Positions 34,563 to 41,933 of a stretch of DNA of 64,000 bases are shown here, piece by piece (positions within the stretch are counted from its first letter, which is position 1; every line of letters begins with the position of its first letter). The position numbers and the translations under genes are program-made. The notes under the pieces were generated by a model, which did not search any database, was not told where the DNA came from, and saw only the letters and a list, made by a program, of their open reading frames with translations. Source of the stretch: Hymenobacter tibetensis (lineage in GTDB: Bacteria; Bacteroidota; Bacteroidia; Cytophagales; Hymenobacteraceae). The stretch spans positions 710,001 to 774,000 of the forward strand of contig NZ_CP094669.1 of NCBI RefSeq assembly GCF_022827545.1, in the 5' to 3' direction.

Positions 34563-35733
34563 GCCAAAGCTGGAAAGCGGGGCCTTTACGATCGAGGGCG
34601 AAGCGGCCGACATCGGCTTGAGCAGCATCGGGAGCCGGCTGACGCAAGTAGTGAGTTAAGTCGCGGTGCAAACGCTCGAAGGGTTCTGGTTTCAACAGGC
34701 CCCGGGCACCCACGCAGCGCTCAGCCAGTTGCAGGACGCGCAAGCAAATCGTCTCAATGGCTGTGCGCATCATATTGGCATACGCCACGGTGGCTTCGGC
34801 ACTGGTTTCGGCGGCGAGCCGGCTAGCATTGCGCGCCGCGCCGCTTAGCCACAGGTTGCCGCTTTCAATCAGCAGCGCCATTTCACCTAAGCGCTGGCGC
34901 TGATACGGGTCATCGGTGCGGCCCAGCCCTTGCAGAAACTGGCGGGTTTCATCGAACACCGCTTCGGCCCCACCTAGCTGCACGGCGGCAAACCGGATGG
35001 CTCCGCCGCTAAACCAGGGCTGCTGATAATAGTCGCCGGGATTCCCCAGTAAATCTTCTGCCCCAATTTCAATGCCCGTAAAGTCGGCCCGGGCACTGGC
35101 GGTGGCGCGCATACCGAGGGGCCGCCAGAAGCTGGCATCATACGCGGGCTGCTGCTCGGTGGTAGGTAGAATCAGGAGCTGCCAGCCCCCGTCTGGTAGC
35201 GCCGCCGACAGCAGCGGGCGGCTTATGTAGCCTGCACCCGAAGCAAAGGTTTTGCTGCCGTGCAGCCGGAAGCGGCCGTTGGCCAGTGGTTCCAGCTTCA
35301 CCCCATCGGCGGCTTCGGTGTTCCAGACGCCGAACCAGTGGCCTTCGCGCGCATCGGCGGCCCATCCGGCCACCTGCGCATCGGTGCCTAAGCGTTGCAA
35401 AAGCTGCAAGGCATTCATATGGCCTTCGTACAAGCGGCCCACCGCCAAGTTGCCGCGGCCTATGTGTTTGAGCGTGTGTAGCAGGGCCAGTGTCTGGTCT
35501 GATTCGGCCAAGCCGGCGCCCCCTAGCCCCACCGCCAGCGGAGCTTGCAGCAGGCCTGCCTCGCGCAGCCAAGCAAGTTCCTGCTCTGGAAAGCCTCCCT
35601 CGAAATCTGAGTGCACTGCGTGGGCGAGCAAGCGCGGCGCTAGGTAGGCCGCGGCTACCTCCGGCAACGCAAACTGCGGAGCCAAGCTAGCCGCCGGGGA
35701 AGAGAGAGTAGGGAGGGATAAGGCAGCAGGCAT
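34540..35733 (-). CDS. acyl-CoA-dehydrogenase-fold flavoprotein
   Basis: This 397-residue protein has the three-part acyl-CoA dehydrogenase fold. The N-terminal helical domain contains LREAGLLQAPLAVGLGGAGL; the middle beta domain contains FGVWNTE and GSKTFASGAGYISRPLL; and the C-terminal four-helix bundle ends RCVGARGLLKPEPFERLHRDL. The usual catalytic YEGT-type glutamate segment is missing, and instead the C-terminus reads H356-R357-D358 followed by THYLRQPAPD. This resembles the end of acyl-CoA-dehydrogenase-fold monooxygenases. It is the first gene of the minus-strand group and diverges from purH. The substrate is unknown. Confidence 0.82.
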   Translation of the reverse strand: MPAALSLPTLSSPAASLAPQFALPEVAAAYLAPRLLAHAVHSDFEGGFPEQELAWLREAGLLQAPLAVGLGGAGLAESDQTLALLHTLKHIGRGNLAVGRLYEGHMNALQLLQRLGTDAQVAGWAADAREGHWFGVWNTEAADGVKLEPLANGRFRLHGSKTFASGAGYISRPLLSAALPDGGWQLLILPTTEQQPAYDASFWRPLGMRATASARADFTGIEIGAEDLLGNPGDYYQQPWFSGGAIRFAAVQLGGAEAVFDETRQFLQGLGRTDDPYQRQRLGEMALLIESGNLWLSGAARNASRLAAETSAEATVAYANMMRTAIETICLRVLQLAERCVGARGLLKPEPFERLHRDLTHYLRQPAPDAAQADVGRFALDRKGPAFQLWHDQAPPV

Positions 35734-35921
35734 TGGCTGGGCAGTGGATAGGGTTGAAATGCTCTGAATAGCCGGTAATGTTGGGCTTATCGATTCTCAA
35801 CAGCATTTATTGCCTCTTGTTCAGGTTGGAGCCTAACAATATTATGCAAGCTGAACACTAAGCAAACTGCCACCGGATAGCGCTGTACCAAGATGGAGAT
35901 GCAACAATTCCGGATGGGTAG

Positions 35922-35953
35922 TTGGCAAGGCCGACCTGATGGGGCTACCTTCG
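35922..35953 (+). promoter_or_regulatory. promoter upstream of purH
   Basis: TTG (35922-35924), a 21-base spacer and TACCTTCG (35946-35953) fit the Bacteroidota promoter with one mismatch. Transcription would start about 30 bases before the purH ATG at 35991. Confidence 0.6.
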
Positions 35954-35990
35954 CGGCGTCGTTCGTTTCTTCATCCAACTTCTGCCTGCT

Positions 35991-37550
35991 ATGTCACAGC
36001 CCATTCGTTCTGCCCTTGTTTCCGTCTATTACAAAGACCGTTTGGAGCCATTGGTGGCACTGCTGAAAGAGCATGGCGTAACGCTGTATTCCACAGGCGG
36101 TACGCAGCAGTTTCTGGAAGAGCAAGGTGCCGAGGTAACCGCCGTGGAAAGTTTGACGGGCTTTCCCGCCGTGTTTGGCGGCCGCGTCAAGACGCTGCAC
36201 CCTAAAGTGTTCGGTGGCATCCTGCACCGCCGCCACGAAACCGGCGACCTAGCCGAAGCCGAGCGGCACCAGATTCCGCCCATCGACTTGGTGATTGTAG
36301 ACCTCTACCCGTTCGAGGAAACCGTGGCTTCGGGCGCGCCAGAAGCAGACATTATCGAAAAGATTGACATTGGGGGTATCTCGCTGCTGCGCGCCGCCGC
36401 CAAAAACTTTCGCGACGTGCTCGTGGTAAGCAGCCGCGACCAGTACCAGGCCGTAACCGAACTGCTTGGTGCCAAAGGCTGCGCTACCGACCTCGAAGAC
36501 CGTCGCCAGTACGCTACGGCGGCTTTCGCTGCTACTTCCCACTATGATACCGCCATTCATCAGTATATGGCCGGTGCCGCAGTTGGCAGCAAAGAAGTAG
36601 CAAGCAGCAATGCGCCGGCTGGTGCCGGGGCTGAATCAGCCGCTACAACGCCGCTGCGCTACGGCGAAAACCCCCACCAGTCGGGTACTTTCCACGGCGA
36701 CCTGGCCGCCCTCTTCGACCAGCTTCATGGCAAGCAACTCAGCTACAACAACTTGGTGGATGTAGATGCTGCGGTGCTGCTCATGCAGGAGTTCCAGGCC
36801 GATGGTCCGGCGGCCTGCGCCATTCTCAAGCACACCAACGCCTGCGGAGTAGCCCAGGCCGATACGCTGCACACTGCCTACCTAAACGCCCTGGCCTGCG
36901 ACCCAGTGTCGGCTTTCGGTGGGGTTATCATTGTGAACAAGCCCGTGGACGCCGCTACCGCCGAAGAGCTAAACAAGCTGTTTTTCGAGGTGCTGATTGC
37001 GCCGGAGTTCGAGGCCGCGGCCTTACCGATTCTACAAAGCAAGAAAAACCGTATTCTGCTGCGTCAAAAGCCCGTGGAATTGCCCGCCAAGCAAGTGAAG
37101 ACGTTGCTCAACGGTGTTGTCGAGCAGGATTTCGACCGGGCCATTGAAGGTGCTGCTGACTTCCGCACCGTCACCGAATCGGCACCCACCACAGAGGAAG
37201 TAGCTGCCTTGGAGTTTGCGCTCAAAGTGTGCAAGCACACCAAGAGCAACACCATTGTGCTAGCCCGGGCCGGGCAACTGCTGGCTTCCGGAGTAGGGCA
37301 AACTTCCCGCGTGGATGCCTTGCGCCAAGCTATTGAAAAGGCCCGCGCCTTCGGCTTCGACCTGCAAGGCTCGGTTATGGCTTCCGATGCCTTCTTCCCC
37401 TTCCCCGACTGCGTGGAAATAGCGGGCGAAGCAGGTATCCGGGCCGTGGTGCAGCCCGGCGGCTCCATCAAAGACCAGGACTCAGTGGACGCTTGCAACC
37501 GCCTTGGCATGGCCATGGTGCTCACCGGAGTGCGGCACTTCAAGCATTAA
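35991..37550 (+). CDS. purH: bifunctional AICAR transformylase / IMP cyclohydrolase
   Basis: PurH carries out the last two steps of purine synthesis: formylation of AICAR with 10-formyl-tetrahydrofolate, then ring closure to IMP. The 519-residue protein has the N-terminal cyclohydrolase (MGS-like) domain, with LYSTGGTQQFL and LHPKVFGGILHRR, and the C-terminal transformylase, with RYGENPHQSG and the catalytic K280-H281 in ILKHTNACG. The C-terminus DACNRLGMAMVLTGVRHFKH is canonical. A glycine- and alanine-rich insert (about 195-220) lies between the domains. It is a single-gene unit with its own promoter. Confidence 0.97.
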   Translation: MSQPIRSALVSVYYKDRLEPLVALLKEHGVTLYSTGGTQQFLEEQGAEVTAVESLTGFPAVFGGRVKTLHPKVFGGILHRRHETGDLAEAERHQIPPIDLVIVDLYPFEETVASGAPEADIIEKIDIGGISLLRAAAKNFRDVLVVSSRDQYQAVTELLGAKGCATDLEDRRQYATAAFAATSHYDTAIHQYMAGAAVGSKEVASSNAPAGAGAESAATTPLRYGENPHQSGTFHGDLAALFDQLHGKQLSYNNLVDVDAAVLLMQEFQADGPAACAILKHTNACGVAQADTLHTAYLNALACDPVSAFGGVIIVNKPVDAATAEELNKLFFEVLIAPEFEAAALPILQSKKNRILLRQKPVELPAKQVKTLLNGVVEQDFDRAIEGAADFRTVTESAPTTEEVAALEFALKVCKHTKSNTIVLARAGQLLASGVGQTSRVDALRQAIEKARAFGFDLQGSVMASDAFFPFPDCVEIAGEAGIRAVVQPGGSIKDQDSVDACNRLGMAMVLTGVRHFKH

Positions 37551-37691
37551 GAGGAATGTACTGAGCAGACAAGAAATATGCGGCCTGTGAAACAGGCGAA
37601 ACAAAGCACTTGCCTACGATTATAGGGGGCAATGCACTTTCGCCCGCACTTCGCTCGTTTCTTATATTCTCCACATTAACTCTGACTTCCG

Positions 37692-37699
37692 TACTTTTG
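37692..37699 (+). promoter_or_regulatory. -7 promoter box upstream of mreB
   Basis: TACTTTTG matches TAnnTTTG and lies 56 bases before the mreB ATG. The upstream element is not clear. Confidence 0.5.
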
Positions 37700-37755
37700 T
37701 CCCCACTTTTTGTGCGGGTGTATCCTCACGCGCACTCATTTTCTGCCGTTAACTA

Positions 37756-38781
37756 ATGGGTTTCTTCAATTTCCTTACCAGCGACATTGCCATCGACCTG
37801 GGTACGGCCAATACGCTTATCATTCACAACGACAAAATCGTGGTGGATGAGCCGAGCATTATCGCAAAAGACCGTACTACTAATAAGGTAATCGCCGTGG
37901 GTCGGCAAGCGCAGCAGATGCACGAGAAAACCCACGACAACATCAGAACCATCCGTCCGCTCAAAGACGGAGTTATTGCCGATTTCCACGCCGCCGAGGA
38001 AATGATCAAAGGCATGATCAAAATGATTGACACGCGGAACCGGTTGTTTCAGCCTTCCCACCGCATGGTCATCTGTATTCCTTCCGGCATCACGGAAGTG
38101 GAAAAGCGCGCCGTACGTGACTCCGCCGAACACGCCGGGGCCAAAGAAGTCTGGATGATTCAGGAGCCGATGGCCGCTGCCATTGGTATCGGCATTGACG
38201 TGGAGCAGCCCATTGGGTCGATGATTATCGACATCGGGGGTGGTACCACCGAAATTGCGGTTATCGCGCTGTCGGGTATCGTCTGCGACCAGTCTATCAA
38301 AACGGCCGGGGACGTATTCAACCAGGATATTCTCGACTATATGCGCCGCCAGCACAACCTGCTGATTGGCGAGCGGAGCGCCGAGCGGATCAAGATAGAA
38401 GTAGGAGCTGCTCTCACCGAGCTGGAAATAACCCCGCCCGACTACGAAGTGCGCGGCCGTGACCTGATGACGGGTATTCCGAAGGTAATCAAAGTAACCT
38501 CGTCGGAAATTGCTATTGCGCTGGACAAGTCGGTAGCCAAAATCGAAGAAGCCGTGTTGAAGGCGCTGGAAATCAGCCCGCCCGAGTTGTCGGCCGACAT
38601 TTATGAGAACGGCATTCACCTGACCGGCGGCGGGGCGCTCTTGCGGGGCCTCGACAAGCGCCTGGCGGTTAAGACCAAGTTGCCTATTCATATTGCCGAA
38701 GACCCGTTGCGCGCCGTTGTGCGTGGTACCGGCAAGGCCATCAAGGACATTCAGGCTTTCCGAGGCGTACTGTTGACCTAG
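37756..38781 (+). CDS. mreB: MreB, rod-shape actin homologue
   Basis: MreB forms membrane-bound filaments that position the elongation machinery. The 341-residue product has all actin-fold nucleotide motifs: phosphate 1 DIAIDLGTANTLI (residues 7-19), phosphate 2 MIIDIGGGTTEIAVI, and the adenosine motif ITGGGALLRGL-like LTGGGALLRGLD. The N-terminal MGFFNFLTSD is the expected membrane-binding helix. It leads the mreBCD group. A large open frame on the opposite strand is a shadow of this gene. Confidence 0.97.
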   Translation: MGFFNFLTSDIAIDLGTANTLIIHNDKIVVDEPSIIAKDRTTNKVIAVGRQAQQMHEKTHDNIRTIRPLKDGVIADFHAAEEMIKGMIKMIDTRNRLFQPSHRMVICIPSGITEVEKRAVRDSAEHAGAKEVWMIQEPMAAAIGIGIDVEQPIGSMIIDIGGGTTEIAVIALSGIVCDQSIKTAGDVFNQDILDYMRRQHNLLIGERSAERIKIEVGAALTELEITPPDYEVRGRDLMTGIPKVIKVTSSEIAIALDKSVAKIEEAVLKALEISPPELSADIYENGIHLTGGGALLRGLDKRLAVKTKLPIHIAEDPLRAVVRGTGKAIKDIQAFRGVLLT

Positions 38782-38785
38782 GGCC

Positions 38786-38894
38786 AATTAGTAATTGATA
38801 GTTAGGAATTAGTAATGGCCTTTTCAGCATCTGGGGTGCTACTCGAAGATTCGGGAAAGGTCAGTTCTTAATTATTAATTCTTAATTACTAATT
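38786..38894. repeat. imperfect inverted repeat between mreB and mreC
   Basis: AATTAGTAATT (38786-38796) pairs perfectly with AATTACTAATT (38884-38894). The pairing continues imperfectly inward for about 40 bases per arm (CCTTT at about 38819 with AAAGG at 38856-38860), and a small AGCA/TGCT stem lies at the tip. The element is AT-rich, unlike its surroundings, and ends 6 bases before the mreC ATG. It looks like a small non-coding palindromic element. Confidence 0.6.
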
Positions 38895-38900
38895 ACTTAC

Positions 38901-39830
38901 ATGCGTAACCTGTTCGCTTTCCTGTTTCGCTACCGAGGCTTGCTCGTGTTTGCGCTGCTGGAAGTGGCGAGCTTGTATCTGTTGGTTCGCAACAGCACCT
39001 ACCAGCGGGCGGCCTTCTTTAATTCGGCCAACACCTATGTAGGGCAGATTCTAGCTACCCGCAACCGCATCTACGACTACTTCCGGCTGGAAAGTATCAA
39101 CCAGAACTTGGTACAGGAAAACGCCGCCCTGCGCCAGCAGCTCTACAGCAGCGACTTGAGCCACCGAGAATCCGATAGCCTTTCGGTGCCCCAAGACAGC
39201 CTGTCGAAAGTCCGACTGGCTCGCCTGAGCCACCCCGATTCCTTGTTGTTGGGTTTGCGCACGCTGCCTACCCGCGACCCGGATTATCCGTTGATTCCGG
39301 CGCGAGTGGTGAACAACACCATGAGACGCGTAGATAACTACCTGACCCTCAACGCCGGCACTCGTGATGGGGTACGCCCCGGCATGGGTGTGTTGTCGGC
39401 GGCGGGCGTGGTAGGGCGGGTGAAAGTGGTGAGTGAGCAGTTTTCCACTGTCTCCTCGGTGCTTCATTCCAAGACGTTCATTTCCGCTAAAATCAAGCGT
39501 GACAACACGTTCGGCAGCATCAAATGGCTCGGCGATGACCCGACGCACGCGCTACTGGATAACATTCCGCGGCAAAACAAGCTGGTGCGCGGCGATACTG
39601 TCGTTACGTCTGGCTACAACGCGGTATTCCCCGAGGGGCTCATGATTGGGGTTATCGATTCCTTCGTGAAAGAGCCCGACAAGAACTTCTGGACGGTGCA
39701 GGTGCGCTTGGCCGTGAATTTCTCGAACCTGAACTACGTGTACGTGGTAAATCCGCGCTTGAAAGCCGAGCGGGATACCTTGGAACTGCGCGCCGGTATG
39801 AAGCCGGAAGGAGGGGAGGAGCGGCCATGA
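38901..39830 (+). CDS. mreC: MreC, cell-shape scaffold protein
   Basis: MreC is a periplasmic scaffold that activates PBP2. The 309-residue protein has a short cytoplasmic tail, one membrane helix (about 11-27), a coiled coil (about 55-80, RLESINQNLVQENAALRQQL) and two beta-barrel domains, with VNNTMRRVDNYLTLNAG, GVLSAAGVVGRV and GDTVVTSGYNAVFPEG. Its stop overlaps the mreD start in ATGA, so the two are translationally coupled. It lies directly after the palindromic element at 38786-38894. Confidence 0.95.
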   Translation: MRNLFAFLFRYRGLLVFALLEVASLYLLVRNSTYQRAAFFNSANTYVGQILATRNRIYDYFRLESINQNLVQENAALRQQLYSSDLSHRESDSLSVPQDSLSKVRLARLSHPDSLLLGLRTLPTRDPDYPLIPARVVNNTMRRVDNYLTLNAGTRDGVRPGMGVLSAAGVVGRVKVVSEQFSTVSSVLHSKTFISAKIKRDNTFGSIKWLGDDPTHALLDNIPRQNKLVRGDTVVTSGYNAVFPEGLMIGVIDSFVKEPDKNFWTVQVRLAVNFSNLNYVYVVNPRLKAERDTLELRAGMKPEGGEERP

Positions 39831-40357
39831 AGGGAGGCATAGGAACTATACTGGTACAGCTGCTGCGCTTCTTGTTCTTTGTGGGCGTGCACATGCTGCT
39901 TGTCAGCAAGCTGGTCCTCTTCGAGCTGGGCTGGTGTTTTTTTTATTTGGGCTTCTTGCTGTTCCTGCCTATTGGCACCTCCATCGTGATGCAGTTGGTG
40001 CTGGGCTTCGTGACAGGCTTGTTGCTGGATATTTTCTATGATACGGGCGGGGTGCACGCCGCCGCCGCCGTACTGCTGTGCTACCTGCGCCCCTGGGTGC
40101 TGCGCCTGCTCACCCCCCGCGACGGCTACGAGGCCTCCGATTCGGTGAATGTGCACCAAATGGGCGGGCAATGGTTTGTGGTGTACATGCTGCTGCTGGT
40201 AGGCCTGCACCACCTAGCGTTTTACCTGCTGGAACTGGGTAGTTTCCGGGCGTTCGGCCTGACGCTGGTGAAAGTGATTGTCAGCACGCTCTTTACGGGC
40301 ATTACGCTGCTCATTATCCAGCTGATTTTCTTTCCTACGCGCCGCCGGGGCCGCTAA
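39827..40357 (+). CDS. mreD: MreD, rod-shape membrane protein
   Basis: This 176-residue integral membrane protein has about five hydrophobic segments, as expected for MreD, which links MreC to the elongation complex. Similarity in this family is low, but the conserved FVTGLLLDIFYDTGGVHA segment and the position directly after mreC (4-base overlap) make the call safe. A weak hairpin follows at 40519-40556. Confidence 0.92.
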   Translation: MKGGIGTILVQLLRFLFFVGVHMLLVSKLVLFELGWCFFYLGFLLFLPIGTSIVMQLVLGFVTGLLLDIFYDTGGVHAAAAVLLCYLRPWVLRLLTPRDGYEASDSVNVHQMGGQWFVVYMLLLVGLHHLAFYLLELGSFRAFGLTLVKVIVSTLFTGITLLIIQLIFFPTRRRGR

Positions 40358-40518
40358 AAGGCCAGCACAAAGTGCAGGCTGTTGGGGTAAGGCAGCTCGC
40401 AACTGCGCTTCTCCTTGCGTTGTCTAACGCTGCCTCTGCTGCGGTGCTAGATACGAACCCGTGTCCTCGCGCATCCTAAGTTCTGCGCACTGCCCTAACA
40501 TTCTGGATACCTGTCAGT

Positions 40519-40556
40519 AGCGCCTCCATTACCCTGTGCTGGGTAGTGGAGGCGCT
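40519..40556 (+). terminator. hairpin after mreD
   Basis: AGCGCCTCCATTACCC (40519-40534) pairs with GGGTAGTGGAGGCGCT (40541-40556) with one G-T wobble; only a short TTGA follows. It may act as a terminator that separates mreBCD from the secreted-protein gene. Confidence 0.6.
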
Positions 40557-40655
40557 TTGATATAAGCATAGACGAAAAACTATGTTTTTGTGGCTTCGTT
40601 ACTTTATATTCAATCACCTTTTAGTGTAGGCGCTCTTATCTCTTACCCCACTCGT

Positions 40656-41585
40656 ATGAAACATTCTTTACTCGCTTTTATTTCTTGTGCTGCTTTGAGC
40701 TTGGCGCTGGTAGCATTAAGTGCAAGCTTTGTGCAGGGGCAAACCCCCATTACGGTTACCATTGGGACGGGTACCACTGCCGGCTCCACCAATGTGCTGC
40801 TCAGCACCAGCACCACCACCAACAAGTACGCCCGCACCGCTTCCATCTACTCGGCCGAAGAGTTGAGGGCCGCGGGCGCCAGAGCAGGCTCTATTACGCG
40901 CATAGCGTGGTTTAAGGGCGGAACCGGAGAATACACCACCGGGGATGCGCAGCTAACCATCTACTTCAAGCGCACCACTGCGGCGTCTTTTTCAGCCAAC
41001 CCAGTGGTGTGGGACACCGAGGTGATGGGGGCCACTGCGGTATACAGTAACACCATGTTGAGCTTGCCGACGGGTACAGGCTGGAAAGAGTTTGTGCTTA
41101 CAGCCCCTTTTGTTTGGAACGGCACCGACAACATTGAAGTATTGGTGGACTGGTTCCGCAGCAGCACCCCCACGGCCGATATATCGTGGCAGTACACAGC
41201 CGTTATAACGGCAAATGGCACGCATTCCACGCAAGTAAACAGCATGCCCATCCCAACCGTCCGGTGGGCAGCCAACCGGCCTAACGTACGGTTTCAGCTT
41301 GCTCCCCTCGTGAGTGCCACCCGCACGCAAGGCCCCACCAACTGGGTACAGGTAAGCCCCAACCCTTTTACGCAGGACCTGACGCTGAAAGTAGGCGCCA
41401 GCGGGCAGCACTTGCCAGTGGAGGCCACACTAACAGACGCCCTCGGCCGTACTCACTATCAGCAACAGCTCCCAGCAGGGGCCGAGCGGAAATTACCGCT
41501 GCCCGCCACCTTAGCGGCTGGCTTATATTTTCTCACGCTGCGCAACGAGCAGTGGCAGCAAACCCAGCGGCTGGTTCGGGAGTAG
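40656..41585 (+). CDS. secreted protein with T9SS sorting domain
   Basis: The 309-residue product has a signal peptide (MKHSLLAFISCAALSLALVALSASFVQGQ) and a beta-rich domain (ITVTIGTGTTAGSTNVL to NRPNVRFQL). This kind of domain is common in Bacteroidota surface proteins and begins with a threonine- and serine-rich stretch. A type A T9SS C-terminal domain follows from VSPNPFTQDLTLKV to TQRLVRE. It is predicted to be exported and cleaved by PorU. It lies between mreD and mrdA, which elsewhere are adjacent. The ATG at 40656 was chosen because it starts the signal peptide. The function is unknown. Confidence 0.82.
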   Translation: MKHSLLAFISCAALSLALVALSASFVQGQTPITVTIGTGTTAGSTNVLLSTSTTTNKYARTASIYSAEELRAAGARAGSITRIAWFKGGTGEYTTGDAQLTIYFKRTTAASFSANPVVWDTEVMGATAVYSNTMLSLPTGTGWKEFVLTAPFVWNGTDNIEVLVDWFRSSTPTADISWQYTAVITANGTHSTQVNSMPIPTVRWAANRPNVRFQLAPLVSATRTQGPTNWVQVSPNPFTQDLTLKVGASGQHLPVEATLTDALGRTHYQQQLPAGAERKLPLPATLAAGLYFLTLRNEQWQQTQRLVRE

Positions 41586-41632
41586 TTTTCAGCAAACCAC
41601 CCAGCCTGCTCAGCTATGCTGCCTTACAATGG

Positions 41633-41661
41633 AGCCTCAGCCAAGTAGCTGGGGCTTTTTG
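41633..41661 (+). terminator. terminator after the T9SS cargo gene
   Basis: AGCCTCAGC (41633-41641) pairs with GCTGGGGCT (41648-41656) with one wobble, followed by TTTTT. Confidence 0.78.
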
Positions 41662-41912
41662 TTGCGTTCTTAGGTACCATGCAGGGGGCAATGCAATTGG
41701 TATGTACGGATAGCGGAATACCTTATCTAAAACGTGTTGCACTCGCTGGGTGCTTGTTCGTGTGGGATGCCGGGGTACGATTTTCAAGGGTTATTATACG
41801 CTCCCACTGCAAGGCCGCGTTTGATAAAGAATGTATCGGAGCGGAACAGGTGGCACCGTAAATCTGTACTTCTCTAGTTCGCTAAATCACTGTATCACCA
41901 CTTGCCCTTTCG
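41662..41912. other. gene-free stretch before mrdA
   Basis: No convincing gene is seen here. One 60-codon open frame (41679-41861) has no recognisable motif and ordinary intergenic composition. The stretch ends at the TACCTTTG box of mrdA. Confidence 0.6.
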
Positions 41913-41920
41913 TACCTTTG
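41913..41920 (+). promoter_or_regulatory. -7 promoter box upstream of mrdA
   Basis: TACCTTTG is a full TAnnTTTG match only 13 bases before the GTG at 41934. If used, the leader would be very short. A TTG at the expected upstream spacing is not evident. Confidence 0.5.
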
Positions 41921-41933
41921 CGAATCCGGCCAC

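Noticed and set aside
37753..38787. 344-codon frame on the minus strand
   Set aside because: It mirrors mreB exactly and has no recognisable domain; long antisense frames are common in GC-rich codon patterns.
41679..41861. 60-codon open frame between the T9SS cargo gene and mrdA
   Set aside because: No motif, no promoter or start context, and no hydrophobic or charged pattern beyond chance.
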